In this document: positions 11,814-21,749 of the stretch, piece by piece
Layout: each line of letters opens with the position of its first letter
Numbering within the stretch: position 1 is the first letter of the stretch
Assembly (NCBI RefSeq): GCF_027921745.1
Contig: NC_079239.1
Span: 1,577,501 to 1,641,500 of the forward strand
Direction: 5' to 3'
Source: Schizosaccharomyces osmophilus
Taxonomy: Eukaryota; Ascomycota; Schizosaccharomycetes; Schizosaccharomycetales; Schizosaccharomycetaceae
DNA length: 64,000 bases
Made by a program: the position numbers and the translations under genes
Notes under the pieces: model-generated
What the model saw: the letters and a program-made list of their open reading frames with translations, nothing else
Told to the model about the DNA's origin: nothing
Databases searched by the model: none

Positions 11814-12161
11814 TCAATCGGAAGAAGACTTATTTCGGCTTTTTAGTAATAACTCATGAATTTCTTCTGCCTCCTGTTCTTCCATCATTCGGCGACGCTC
11901 CATGGAAGATGTTTTCTGTTGGAGTGCTTTTTCTCGATTGACTTTTGCTTTCTCGTTTCTCTAATAATATAAGTTAATTTCCTGTGTATATTTACTAGAA
12001 TATGTAAAAGTATATACGTCTTGATTCAAACAACCTTTTAGGTTGTATTTGATGGAGTTACATTCTCCAAAAATTTTTCCATAATGTTTATGGCATTCTT
12101 TTAATGCCAATATAAGATCCGCACATTGCTTTTGATTATTGATATCGAGATGAGGATGCAT
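11814..12161 (-). CDS. cmc2: Cmc2, twin CX9C mitochondrial COX-assembly protein (two exons)
   Basis: A small intermembrane-space protein of the Cmc family, needed for cytochrome c oxidase biogenesis and imported by the Mia40 disulfide relay. Exon 1 (12018-12161) encodes MHPHLDINNQKQCADLILAL and both CX9C pairs (CADLILALKEC, CNSIKYNLKGC). Exon 2 (11814-11960) gives a basic, helical tail RNEKAKVNREKALQQKTSSM and ends SRNKSSSD. Intron 11961-12017 is 57 nt with a GTATAT donor and TAG acceptor; its branch site (TTAAC) is weaker than usual. The total of 96 residues fits the family. The start at 12161 gives the family's conserved MHPxLD beginning; an upstream TTG in frame is not a credible start. 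Confidence 0.87.
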
Positions 12162-12701
12162 TGGCAACTGCTAGTGAAAAGACCAAACGAAAATTTGTAA
12201 ATTCGTACTTTGTGTGGAAAAGGGAAAATTTCTTAGCACTTTCAATTGATTTTCCGTTTATACAAATTACAATTCAGTTATTTTTTGTGAAAATTAAAAT
12301 TAATTAAATACTTATAAAATGAAACAAGACATACTTCTCGTTGGGTAGTATTCGCTGCATACAAATGCTCTCCTGCGAAAAAGTTACAGCAAAGCTCTTT
12401 AAACATTATGAATTGGAGATAGGTATTATTTTTGTTTCAATATTGTTTAGGATTTGAAGAAAATCATGCTTCTAGTCGAATGGAATGCATTTGGTTCTCA
12501 ATGTACGGCGTCGAAAAGCGTAAGAGCAAATACTTAATTGAGTAGATGGGACATTCAGAGGTCCGGTTTATATATATATATTTATTTAAACTAGATGTTT
12601 TTTTTAAAAAAAAAAAAAAAAAAAAGACATGTTTGTCAATTTTCTAAATGAAAAATCGGGATAAACTATGCATACGTAAGTCGACAAAACTCAGATTCAA
12701 T
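12162..12701. other. Intergenic cmc2 5' / 7TM gene 3'
   Basis: About 540 bp between two minus-strand genes. Contains a TATATATATA stretch near 12570 and an A tract of about 20 at 12606-12625. No gene or conserved element recognised. Confidence 0.5.
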
Positions 12702-14129
12702 TTAGACAACTGGAAGCTTTTTATCAGCAGCAGGCAAGTCCGTTTCAGGGTCATCTTTATATGATGGTAAAGGCTCTTGCAGATTGCTAGAGTTGCCATC
12801 TTTCAACACTTTCTCACGTCTATTCAAATTAATCGCGACAACACAAAAGAACATAACACCAATAAGGATTTTCATAACCTCAGGTAAAATTTCAAAAGAT
12901 GCTGTGCTGTTCACAAAAATTATTATGCTCACAAGGGTTGAGATAACAGTAAACACTACGAACATAGCAAAATTCGTGCTTTTAGCTTCAACCAATGTAA
13001 GACCCTTTCTGCAAGCTAGGAATTGTCCGATGAACATTACCGAAGGAATATAACCAAAGTTGAAAAGCATCCATGCCGCTTGCAAATACTTTGCTTTAGG
13101 GGAACCAACAATGAAGAGAACAGGGAAAATAAAAGGCGCAATAGTGATAAATGCCAATTGAGTCCAACCCACTAGTGTGACCAAAGAAATCAGTTTTTTT
13201 GAACTATGTCGGACGTAACCCATGCCAAGTGCAAATGCCAAAATAAACGAATTAAATAAAGAACGTTCAATTCCGTTACCAAAACTGTAACTAAAGAACA
13301 TCGAAAACAGAGCAAAATTACCGTGTGTTTCGTAAAAATCCTTGTTTGAAAATAATGATTGCTTTATAGGGTGGTTGAATAGAAATGCAATATACCAACC
13401 GAGCAACAGACAGTGAGTAAAGGTAATCTTTTGGGGGTTACGAAACAAGTGGATGAGCCAATATAAACCTATACAACTGGAAATCACTGACAAAAAGACG
13501 AAGCTACGATAAAAAGGTGTAGAATCTTGTAAATCACCGGATCTGTAACGAACATGCATGATCGGGTCATACTCATCTTGAGACTTGGTCCGTACTGATT
13601 CTCCTTGTAAGAAGGATTCAGTATCTTCTGGAAGCTCTTGGTACCCAACAAATAAATGTATGCCGGGCTCACGAAAAGGTTGCCTATAGGATTTCGTAAC
13701 TCCGGAGCTTAGAGAGTATTCAAGAAAACTCTCATTAGATTTTGGAACAAGACTTTTTATAAATTCGAAATCCTTTGAACCGTCAATAGCGTGTTTATAA
13801 GCTTGAAATAAGTCTGGATAGAAAATGCTTCGAAAATGAACCGTTCCATTTACATTTGGCTTTAAGTAGATTTTCGCATAAGCCGACTCCGGTTCATTTT
13901 CGATGGGATTTATCAGATACCAAGAGGTAAATGCTTGAACATTCGAGGATGTATCAACAGGGAAAACCGCCAAAGTTTCATCTTCTACAAAACTTGGAGA
14001 GTCGCTAGCACCGTTGCCCCCATCGATATGATCATAAGAAACAGGACCATCTGCATGTGGATCATAAGGCAAAGAAGCGAGAACCGACCCCGTAAACAAC
14101 AGGGCACTAATCCAGGACGAAAACAGCAT
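12702..14129 (-). CDS. Seven/eight-transmembrane protein with lumenal domain, GOST/PTM1-like topology
   Basis: 475 residues, single exon, ATG at 14129. It begins with a signal peptide (LFSSWISALLFTGSVLAS). An extracytoplasmic domain of about 185 residues follows, with N-glycosylation sequons (NGT, NES) and a jelly-roll-like makeup. Seven or eight hydrophobic segments lie between about residues 207 and 430, starting FYRSFVFLSVISSCIGLYWL and including the loop FNHPIKQSLFSNKDFYE. A short polar cytoplasmic tail is Asp/Pro/Lys-rich (PSYKDDPETDLPAADKKLP). The layout of signal peptide, soluble domain and 7TM is that of GOST-family Golgi/endosomal proteins, but I see no diagnostic motif, so the family is inference. 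In S. pombe the flanking genes carry consecutive numbers, so this gene may sit elsewhere or be absent there. Confidence 0.7.
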   Translation of the reverse strand: MLFSSWISALLFTGSVLASLPYDPHADGPVSYDHIDGGNGASDSPSFVEDETLAVFPVDTSSNVQAFTSWYLINPIENEPESAYAKIYLKPNVNGTVHFRSIFYPDLFQAYKHAIDGSKDFEFIKSLVPKSNESFLEYSLSSGVTKSYRQPFREPGIHLFVGYQELPEDTESFLQGESVRTKSQDEYDPIMHVRYRSGDLQDSTPFYRSFVFLSVISSCIGLYWLIHLFRNPQKITFTHCLLLGWYIAFLFNHPIKQSLFSNKDFYETHGNFALFSMFFSYSFGNGIERSLFNSFILAFALGMGYVRHSSKKLISLVTLVGWTQLAFITIAPFIFPVLFIVGSPKAKYLQAAWMLFNFGYIPSVMFIGQFLACRKGLTLVEAKSTNFAMFVVFTVISTLVSIIIFVNSTASFEILPEVMKILIGVMFFCVVAINLNRREKVLKDGNSSNLQEPLPSYKDDPETDLPAADKKLPVV

Positions 14130-15876
14130 GACGAACGGACGAATAAACGATTTAAACAGCGGAAATGGCTACGATAACAAAGAAAAATTACCAAAAGAAC
14201 ACAAAATTACACCGAAAAATGAAGGAATAAATAGAAAAACAATGAATGAAACAACAACAATTCGATTTCACATAAAAGAAGGATAATAAACAAATTTTAA
14301 ATTATAGTACGCAAATTGCTCGTTCAAGTTAAAAGGACTATTCGTGGTGGAGCCCATGCATATATATATGCCCCCGACATGGTGGTGATGTTTGTAATGT
14401 GCGGGGAAACGAACCTAGTATACTCATACACACCGAGTTGTCTGCTCTATTACAAAAGAATTTCGATACAATTATATAAATTGGTATATAACTTCGGATG
14501 CAAGTACATATGCATATTTACGAATACTATAATACTAAAAGAAATCCCATTACAAAATGTAAACAAAGTACCAAAAAGACGATAGAAGAAAAAGGAAGCG
14601 TTTGTAGGAGTTCCATAAGCGTGGTAGAACATTAGTAAAAAAAAAAGAAAAGACAAGTTTATTGTCTCATTGGAAATGAAGACCTCCATTGAGCGATTGT
14701 ATGCCTTGTAGAAAGCCGTTTGTTTAATATATCTTTTATTAGTTTTGCTGATTTGTTAGTTGGATTTGGATTCCTGGAAATTAATGTATTCGATGTTTGT
14801 TCATAGTTCGTAGCTTATAGTTCATACTTATAAAACTCTTTCCTTCTATTTCTCTATTTATTGTTGTTGCAAGCTTGATCCGAGAGTGTTTTGCAAAGAA
14901 AGTCTTGATAAGGACTGCTTCTTTTCAGACCTTGCAAAGAGCGATCACTCATTTCTATGTTTTCCTTTGTGTTGTTCCTGGAAATTCTTTTAGTCTTTCT
15001 TTCCATAAAATTACCTTTTCGAGTTATCGCGTTTACAATGCCAATAAGCTCCTTAATTGGTATCGCAAGCTTCCTGATATTTGCCTTAAAGAATGAAGTT
15101 ACCCCTGGCTTTCTTTATTGTTTGAAAAGTTTAATTATTTCTGTTATTATCCATTTTGGGATTTCCCAGTCTTTGTTTCCTTTTTTGTTTACATTGCTTT
15201 GTTCCTTGTAATGTCATTTACTGTTACTTGTCGCGTCGCTTCTGCGGTAGGTACTTTGTTTTGGGATATCAATGCTTTGTCTAGTACCATTACCAGCCCA
15301 AAAAAAATCATTTAGAAAACGCGTTTTTATGGGCTTCAAAGAGTCCTTTGTTTCTTTTGAAACATTGAAAACAATACGAACATAATGGAAAGGTCAATAG
15401 TATATATAATGGAGACAATGGCACACAATAGCCATTGTTCTACACTGAAGATTCAGTAAGAAATACACAGCCTAAAACACTCGCTAGCGAAATAGACGTT
15501 TGCGATAACTTTTTGAGTTTGTTTAGATTCTCTGAAGCGTCTGTGTTTCGTTTCCTGGGTTTTGGTTTTCCTGTCCCATCCATATTTCTTGCCATCCTTT
15601 TCTGCATCCACTTTTGATGAATATTTTTTAAATTCCTTGTTACGACATTTTCTGCATTTTAACTATAGATTCATAACCTTCGTTTGGTTACGTTTTGAGA
15701 AGACCCACGTTTTTGTTCATTTCTTGTAGAGTTTTTGCTCTTTTTTTATTTTTTAGAATTTTCTTGCTTTTTTATACTCGTTCTCTTCTTGATTTTTTTC
15801 AATTCGACTTTCTTATTGCTCTTTCGTTATAAGCATTTCTCCTTACATTCGCTTTTATTAATATTGTCTTTCTTTT
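14130..15876. other. Long intergenic region upstream of the map4-like adhesin
   Basis: 1.75 kb between divergent genes. The left part is AT-rich and includes a short ATGCATATATATATGC palindrome near 14356-14371. The right part carries the TR-box cluster, a TATA box and a T-rich leader of about 440 nt before the adhesin ATG. Several frames of 60-90 codons occur (for example around 14957 and 15735). They overlap each other, have no homology I recognise, and look like by-products of T-rich sequence. Confidence 0.55.
15169..15438 (+). promoter_or_regulatory. TR-box-like cluster, TATA box and ACAAT inverted repeat ahead of the adhesin gene
   Basis: Four near matches (each 9/10) to the Ste11 TR-box consensus TTCTTTGTTY are on the coding strand: GTCTTTGTTT 15169-15178, TGCTTTGTTC 15195-15204, TACTTTGTTT 15252-15261 and TCCTTTGTTT 15344-15353. 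TATATATAAT follows at 15401-15410. Next is an inverted repeat of HMG-box-like ACAAT cores (ACAATGGC 15415-15422, GCCATTGT 15431-15438). Ste11 and Mat1-Mc are HMG-box activators of mating genes in fission yeast; binding here is inferred. Confidence 0.6.
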
Positions 15877-18800
15877 ATGATGTCTTTACTTACGTACTTT
15901 TTCCTTCCCCTCTTTCTTTTTTCTTTGGTTTCTCCTTCCTTTGCAGAGTTCAAAGACCAAAAAGAAGCCTCTCTTTCCGCGAGAGCGCTTTACTCAAATT
16001 CTACCAAAGATGACGTTTCCACTATCAATCTTGATGTTCCAACTTGTACCTACGACAGTGTCTTGTCTTCTAGTATCGCTCTTTATTCTGCAAAGGAAAC
16101 CGTTACTGCCTCAAGCTATTGGAGCCTCGTTACAACTACCATTACCACTACTGCTTATGAACCATTCACCTCGCATCTTCCCTGTGTCGCGGCTACGAAT
16201 GTTGTTTCTTCTTTAGCTTCTACTGGCTCACCTGGAAGCCCAGCTTCGTCTACTTCTGTTGTTAGTGGTACTCCTTCATCAAGCATAATCTCCTCAACCA
16301 CCTCTGGCTCTTCCGGTACTCCTTCCCCAACTACTTCACCTGTGAATGCTGCATCTGCTTCCACTTCGAACACTGTGCCTTTAAGCAGTGTGACAAGCCC
16401 CAGTTCACTTGCTTCTACACCTGTTGCGTCAACAACCGACTCTTCAAGTGTACCTCCCCCTCAGGCGACTCCTGCTTCATCCAGCACTGAAAACACCTTG
16501 ACCTCCGGTACTGCTACCCCATCATCGACTTATTCTTCAAACATTTCTACCGATCGCATAACCAGCGCCTATACAACTACCGCAACCTCCGTCTCGGCAA
16601 CTACAACCGGGAAAAGTGATACAAAAACAATTAGTCAAACTTTAACACTTGGAACAACAAGTGTTTCGTCAGTGATACTTAACAACAGTACTCCTATTTC
16701 TGGATCATGGCCATTAACTGGAAACAAGCCTGCTATTCCAACTTTTGGTACTCCATCAGGAGCCAACTCTACGCCTCATTCTAAATCTAGTGTCCCTTTG
16801 ACATCCACATCGAACACTGTACCTCATTCTACTAATGCTACAAGCAAGTCAAGCGTCCCAGCTTCTCCTGTAGTGGAAACTTCCTCTGTTACTTCAAGCA
16901 GCTCCCCCTTGACTTCTTCTGCTCCTTCTAACTCTGTTCCATCGACTAGTGGTAAACCGTCGAGCGGAAGTGCTCAAACTTCTTTCCCTAACTCAGAAAT
17001 TGTTTCCAGTCAAGCGTCTACCACTACCTGGGCATCTACATACTACAAAACTATCACTAGTTCTGGATCCATCCTTTCTACAACGATAACCTCAAGTTCA
17101 AGCTTTGTTCCCCATACTCCTACTCCCTCTTGGGTTACTGAGACCATCACTTCCGGTTCTCAAGGATTCACTTCCACTGTTGCTACTCCCTCAGGCTCTT
17201 CCGCTGGAACTGTTGTGATTGATACTCCTAGCCCTAGTCCCTCTTGGGTTACTAAAACCATCACTTCTGGTTCTCAAGGATTCACTTCCACCGTTGCTAC
17301 TCCTTCAGGTTCTTCCGCTGGAACTGTTGTGATTGACACTCCTAGTGCCACTCCCTCTTGGGTCACTAAGACCATCACTTCCGGTTCTCAAGGATTCACT
17401 TCCACCGTTGCTACTCCCTCAGGCTCTTCCGCTGGAACTGTTGTGATTGACACTCCTAGTGCCACTCCCTCTTGGGTCACTAAGACCATCACTTCCGGTT
17501 CTCAAGGATTCACTTCCACCGTTGCTACTCCTTCAGGTTCTTCCGCTGGAACTGTTGTAATCGATACTCCTAGTGCCACTCCCTCTTGGGTCACTAAGAC
17601 CATCACTTCCGGTTCTCAAGGATTCACTTCCACCGTTGCTACTCCCTCAGGCTCTTCCGCTGGAACTGTTGTGATTGACACTCCTAGTGCCACTCCCTCT
17701 TGGGTCACTAAGACCATCACTTCCGGTTCTCAAGGATTCACTTCCACCGTTGCTACTCCCTCAGGCTCTTCCGCTGGAACTGTTGTGATTGACACTCCTA
17801 GTGCTACGCCTAACGGTTCTGTTGCCATTAACACTCCTAGCCCTACTCCCTCTTGGGTTACTGAGACCATCACTTCCGGTTCCCAAGGATTCACTTCCAC
17901 CGTTGCTACTCCCTCAGGCTCTTCCGCTGGAACTGTTGTGATTGATACTCCTAGCCCTAGTCCCTCTTGGGTTACTAAGACCATCACTTCCGGTTCTCAA
18001 GGATTCACTTCCACCGTTGCTACTCCCTCAGGCTCTTCCGCTGGAACTGTTGTGATTGACACTCCTAGTGCCACTCCCTCTTGGGTCACTAAGACCATCA
18101 CTTCCGGTTCTCAAGGATTCACTTCCACCGTTGCTACTCCTTCAGGTTCTTCCGCTGGAACTGTTGTAATCGATACTCCTAGTGCCACTCCCTCTTGGGT
18201 CACTAAGACCATCACTTCCGGTTCTCAAGGATTCACTTCCACCGTTGCTACTCCCTCAGGCTCTTCCGCTGGAACTGTTGTGATTGATACTCCTAGCCCT
18301 AGTCCCTCTTGGGTTACTGAGACCATCACTTCCGGTTCTCAAGGATTCACTTCCACCGTTGCTACTCCCTCAGGCTCTTCTGCTGGAACTGTTGTGATTG
18401 ATACTCCTAGCCCTACTCCTTCTTGGGTCACTAAGACCATCACTTCCGGTTCTCAAGGATTCACCTCTACCATCGCTACCGCAGAGGGCTCTAAGACTGG
18501 TACCGTGTTAATTGATGTTCCTACACCTGCCTGGGTGACTACTACGACGACTTCTGGATCTGCAGGATTTACCTCGACAGTTGCGACTGCAAGCGGTACC
18601 CAAACTGGAACTGTATTAGTAGATGTTCCCACTCCCTCATCTTCCTTCCCTTCATGCAACAGCCGCTGTAACAATGATAATTCCTTCCGCATCCAGGTTC
18701 TGAATGACGATATTTCTCCTTCATACGTACATTTGGATGAAAACAACTATGCTATCGCATCTTCTAACTATACAAACAGTGAGCATACCTTCGTATATGA

Positions 18801-19083
18801 TTCTGACAGTAAAAGAATTGTAACCTGCTGTAATGTGAAACCCATCTACAGAATGGACAAAGACGACCGGGAAGCATATTCTTTGGAAATCTTCAAGGAT
18901 AATGATGGACAGTTCCAATTCAAATACTCAGACAATGGTGTCTCCCATTCTTTGGAACTGTTAACCTTGACGGATGGCAGAGTCGGTGTGACCACAGACT
19001 TACAAAAGTTCAAGCCCTTCTACTCCAATGGCACTGAAATGGAACGTTCAGAGAACGTCGTATTAAGAGCGGTCAACTATTAA
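15877..19083 (+). CDS. map4: Map4-type mating/cell-surface adhesin with 13 tandem repeats and DIPSY domain
   Basis: A secreted cell-wall glycoprotein of 1068 residues. S. pombe Map4 is an M-cell-specific adhesin for mating agglutination. Signal peptide MSLLTYFFLPLFLFSLVSPS is at the start. A Ser/Thr-rich region up to about residue 415 suits O-mannosylation. From about residue 417 to 921 come 13 repeats of mostly 38 residues starting PSWVT(K/E)TITSGSQGFTS. A C-terminal globular domain of about 140 residues (after FPSCNSRC) carries the DISPSYVHL motif of the DIPSY domain found in fission-yeast adhesins. There is no GPI-anchor tail. Name by repeat class, DIPSY end and position beside ucp3; another DIPSY-family flocculin is possible. 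Confidence 0.85.
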   Translation: MMSLLTYFFLPLFLFSLVSPSFAEFKDQKEASLSARALYSNSTKDDVSTINLDVPTCTYDSVLSSSIALYSAKETVTASSYWSLVTTTITTTAYEPFTSHLPCVAATNVVSSLASTGSPGSPASSTSVVSGTPSSSIISSTTSGSSGTPSPTTSPVNAASASTSNTVPLSSVTSPSSLASTPVASTTDSSSVPPPQATPASSSTENTLTSGTATPSSTYSSNISTDRITSAYTTTATSVSATTTGKSDTKTISQTLTLGTTSVSSVILNNSTPISGSWPLTGNKPAIPTFGTPSGANSTPHSKSSVPLTSTSNTVPHSTNATSKSSVPASPVVETSSVTSSSSPLTSSAPSNSVPSTSGKPSSGSAQTSFPNSEIVSSQASTTTWASTYYKTITSSGSILSTTITSSSSFVPHTPTPSWVTETITSGSQGFTSTVATPSGSSAGTVVIDTPSPSPSWVTKTITSGSQGFTSTVATPSGSSAGTVVIDTPSATPSWVTKTITSGSQGFTSTVATPSGSSAGTVVIDTPSATPSWVTKTITSGSQGFTSTVATPSGSSAGTVVIDTPSATPSWVTKTITSGSQGFTSTVATPSGSSAGTVVIDTPSATPSWVTKTITSGSQGFTSTVATPSGSSAGTVVIDTPSATPNGSVAINTPSPTPSWVTETITSGSQGFTSTVATPSGSSAGTVVIDTPSPSPSWVTKTITSGSQGFTSTVATPSGSSAGTVVIDTPSATPSWVTKTITSGSQGFTSTVATPSGSSAGTVVIDTPSATPSWVTKTITSGSQGFTSTVATPSGSSAGTVVIDTPSPSPSWVTETITSGSQGFTSTVATPSGSSAGTVVIDTPSPTPSWVTKTITSGSQGFTSTIATAEGSKTGTVLIDVPTPAWVTTTTTSGSAGFTSTVATASGTQTGTVLVDVPTPSSSFPSCNSRCNNDNSFRIQVLNDDISPSYVHLDENNYAIASSNYTNSEHTFVYDSDSKRIVTCCNVKPIYRMDKDDREAYSLEIFKDNDGQFQFKYSDNGVSHSLELLTLTDGRVGVTTDLQKFKPFYSNGTEMERSENVVLRAVNY
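17128..18640 (+). repeat. 114-bp tandem repeat array inside the adhesin
   Basis: The TGGG of each repeat's TGG codon (Trp) falls at 17131, 17245, 17359, 17473, 17587, 17701, then 17854, 17968, 18082, 18196, 18310, 18424 and 18532. That is a 114-bp period broken once by an extra 39 bp (encoding PNGSVAINTPSPT) before the seventh copy. The last two copies are diverged, and the last interval is 108 bp. Copies are almost identical in DNA, including synonymous sites, so they were homogenised recently. Confidence 0.95.
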
Positions 19084-19738
19084 AAATAATGGTCTAAAAC
19101 GCTACTTTAATCCTTAAATTACTTATTTTCGCGTTATTAATATTTAAAGCTATAAAACTTAAAATAGATATGCTTTCTAGATTTACGTGAAACATACGAT
19201 CACTTCTTGAACAAAAGCCTTCATTATTAAAATAGAGTTACAAATCTTCTAATAAAATGTCGGACTTATAGACAACTTTTTTAATACTTTGTATGTATAA
19301 ATAATTTACTGTTTTATAACTTACAGGATATAGATTACGCATTGACCAACTGCTGAGTTTTCAGCGAAACACTTTATCTACAGCATTTCCTTTGAGTTTG
19401 TAAGATGAGTTTTTCGTTGATGTCTTTCATATATAAAGCATGCAGAGGCGATACGCGTGTGAATGGTAATGAAAGGAAGAAAGAAAGAAAAATATGAATT
19501 GGTAAACACTCACAGCTACATTGTTTACAATTTACCGAAGCATACTACGTAACGTTAAATAATTTAAGGTCCCTGGAGGTGTTGGTTTAAAGGAAGCTGT
19601 AGTCCTAAAGCATAGTACTCTTATTTTAGTATCCGTTTTCAAATATACCAAAAGGACGGACTTAAAGAACGGAGCCTTCCTCTTTTTATATTTACATATC
19701 TTTAATTTTCTATTGCTTTCTTTCGAGAGGCTTTGGGT
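19084..19738. other. Intergenic adhesin / ucp3
   Basis: About 655 bp, AT-rich, between two plus-strand genes. It holds the adhesin 3' end (multiple AATAAA-like motifs near 19250) and the ucp3 promoter. A minus-strand frame at 19532-19834 overlaps ucp3 exon 1 and is not credible. Confidence 0.5.
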
Positions 19739-21749
19739 ATGTCTGGACGGCGAAATGAAACCACAATTCGACATCTCATTCAGTCTGTACCAGGAAACAA
19801 CATTTGTGCAGACTGCCACACGCGTGGTGTTCAATGGGCCAGCTGGAACTTAGGTAGGTGAATCTCTATGCGATCTTGGCTAACTCGGATAGGTATCTTT
19901 TTATGTTTGAGATGTGCAACAATTCATCGAAAGCTTGGGACTCATATTTCTAAAATAAAGTCGGTATCGCTTGATCAATGGACAGATGATCAAGTAAATG
20001 TAAGCTGAAACATGCGAGATACCTTAGCATCGTTCTCTAACTTCCTCCTAGAATATGCGCGATTGGGGAAATTTAAATGCCAACCGTTATTGGAATCCCA
20101 GTCCTTTGGATCATCCTTTGCCTATGAATGCTCATAGTGATGATACGTAAGTTTAAAGATGAGTAGATACCCTTCGGAAAATGCTTTTGAGAACATCACA
20201 ACTAACCTACTTTTTCAGCGTAATGGAAAAGTATATTCGCGATAAATATGAAAAAAAGCTATATTTAGAGGAAACTCCAAACCAAAAAGGCCCGTCTTTG
20301 CCCCCTAGATCAAACGCATCCGCGAATTCTACTAGTGCTTCAAGTTCCCGATCCAATTACAAAGTATCTCTCAAAGCTATTCATGACATGGGTTTTACGA
20401 ATGATACAATTAATTTACAAGCTTTGGAAGATGCACACGGTGAAGTCAATGGCGCTGTAGAAAAAATCGTTCAGGAAATGAAAAAAAACCCTTTAAATTC
20501 TGCCTCTTCCTCATCCTCGATGCCAAATTCCAAATCTTCTTACAAGGCACCAAAGTTGCCATCGGCGCAGCTTTCTAGAAGAAACAAGCGTTTACATGTA
20601 CGTTTTGAGGATGGTTCAAAACCAGGCGACGAGGACGATGGCGTTGGCGTTGGTGATGCACGTGTAACGTCTCCTACTCTAAATCCATTTGAACAGATGA
20701 TGGCTATGACCAATCAAGGCATGTCTGTTGCTCCTGGTGTTGAAACCACTTCAAGCCCCTTTTTTAGGGCTCCAGTAGAGCCTAATCAACCCCTACAGCC
20801 ATCTTCGACTGGTCCTGCAGCAACTACTTCCTATGAAAATGTAAATATGCCTTTCTATAATTTAGACTCCTCTGGCATGTACCCACAAACCACAGGTTCA
20901 TCATCTGCCGCACCTCCGCCTGCTCAACCTTTGCAACGCTCTCATACTGGACTTGCTTCCTATGATTACAATTATCCTTTGGGCTCTGATTATTCAGTTC
21001 CTCCAAACCCAACTGGCTCTAATCCCTTTTATGACTTTTCCTCACCAACGCCTTCGACGTCTGGCATTCCAGGTAATAATAATAATTTATATTACGGCAA
21101 CTCTTATCCGAACACGACAGATAATACTTCAATGCCGGACATGAGTAAATTATCTTTGGGAGAATCGAACGATGCAACTTCAAATCCTTCATCGCAATAC
21201 CTAAGTTCTTCACTTTCACCCCAGTATGGTACGTCCGGCGTAAACTACTCTCAGTCTGCTTCAGATCCATACAACTTAAGAACTAATATATATAATCCTT
21301 CTTCGGTTTCCCCTTACGGTGCCCAACCTTCAGCTTTACGGCTACAACCGACTGGAATGGTTCCTTCATCTTCCGACGAAATCCCGCTTCAAGGCACAGG
21401 ACAGCCGTTTATGCAAAGTGAAATGGGAATGCAACCAAACAATTATCAAATGCCTATGGGTAGTAACTGGATGGAATATGGTGACATGTCCCAACAGGGT
21501 ACCGCAATGCCGATGAATGGAATGAATTATCCTGGTGTAATGAATTACGATCCCAATATGCCCATGAATTCTGGTTACTACGTACCAGGATATAACAATG
21601 CAATGATGCCTTCTGAAGGTCTGTATCAGCCTACTGATGTCTATGGAGATCCTATGAACTCTGGTTCATCGGGAGCTATGGGAGGTTCAGCGAGTAGCAC
21701 ATCAAATGCTGATAACTATTTGCAAAGGATTATGCATGGTAAACGATAA
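19739..21749 (+). CDS. ucp3: Ucp3, ArfGAP with UBA domain (four exons)
   Basis: A GTPase-activating protein for Arf in vesicle traffic, related to Gts1/SMAP. Exons are 19739-19853, 19893-19999, 20052-20146 and 20219-21749. The introns are 39, 52 and 72 nt, each with a GTARGT/GTAAGC donor and a CTAAC branch. The spliced frame gives 615 residues. The zinc finger is C23-X2-C26-X16-C43-X2-C46, followed by [10 protein letters not shown] with the arginine finger (about R51). A UBA domain follows at roughly residues 160-205 ([20 protein letters not shown]). The remainder is low-complexity, rich in Ser, Asn, Pro, Tyr and Met ([17 protein letters not shown]), like endocytic adaptor tails. The long last exon alone lacks the catalytic domain. 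Confidence 0.92.

Noticed and set aside
14957-15315. Hydrophobic frames of 60-84 codons upstream of the adhesin
   Set aside because: Overlapping frames in T-rich DNA; the TR boxes lie within them, so they are more likely promoter sequence.
17730-18746. Antisense frames across the adhesin repeats
   Set aside because: They mirror the 114-bp repeat unit and lack any independent start context or homology.
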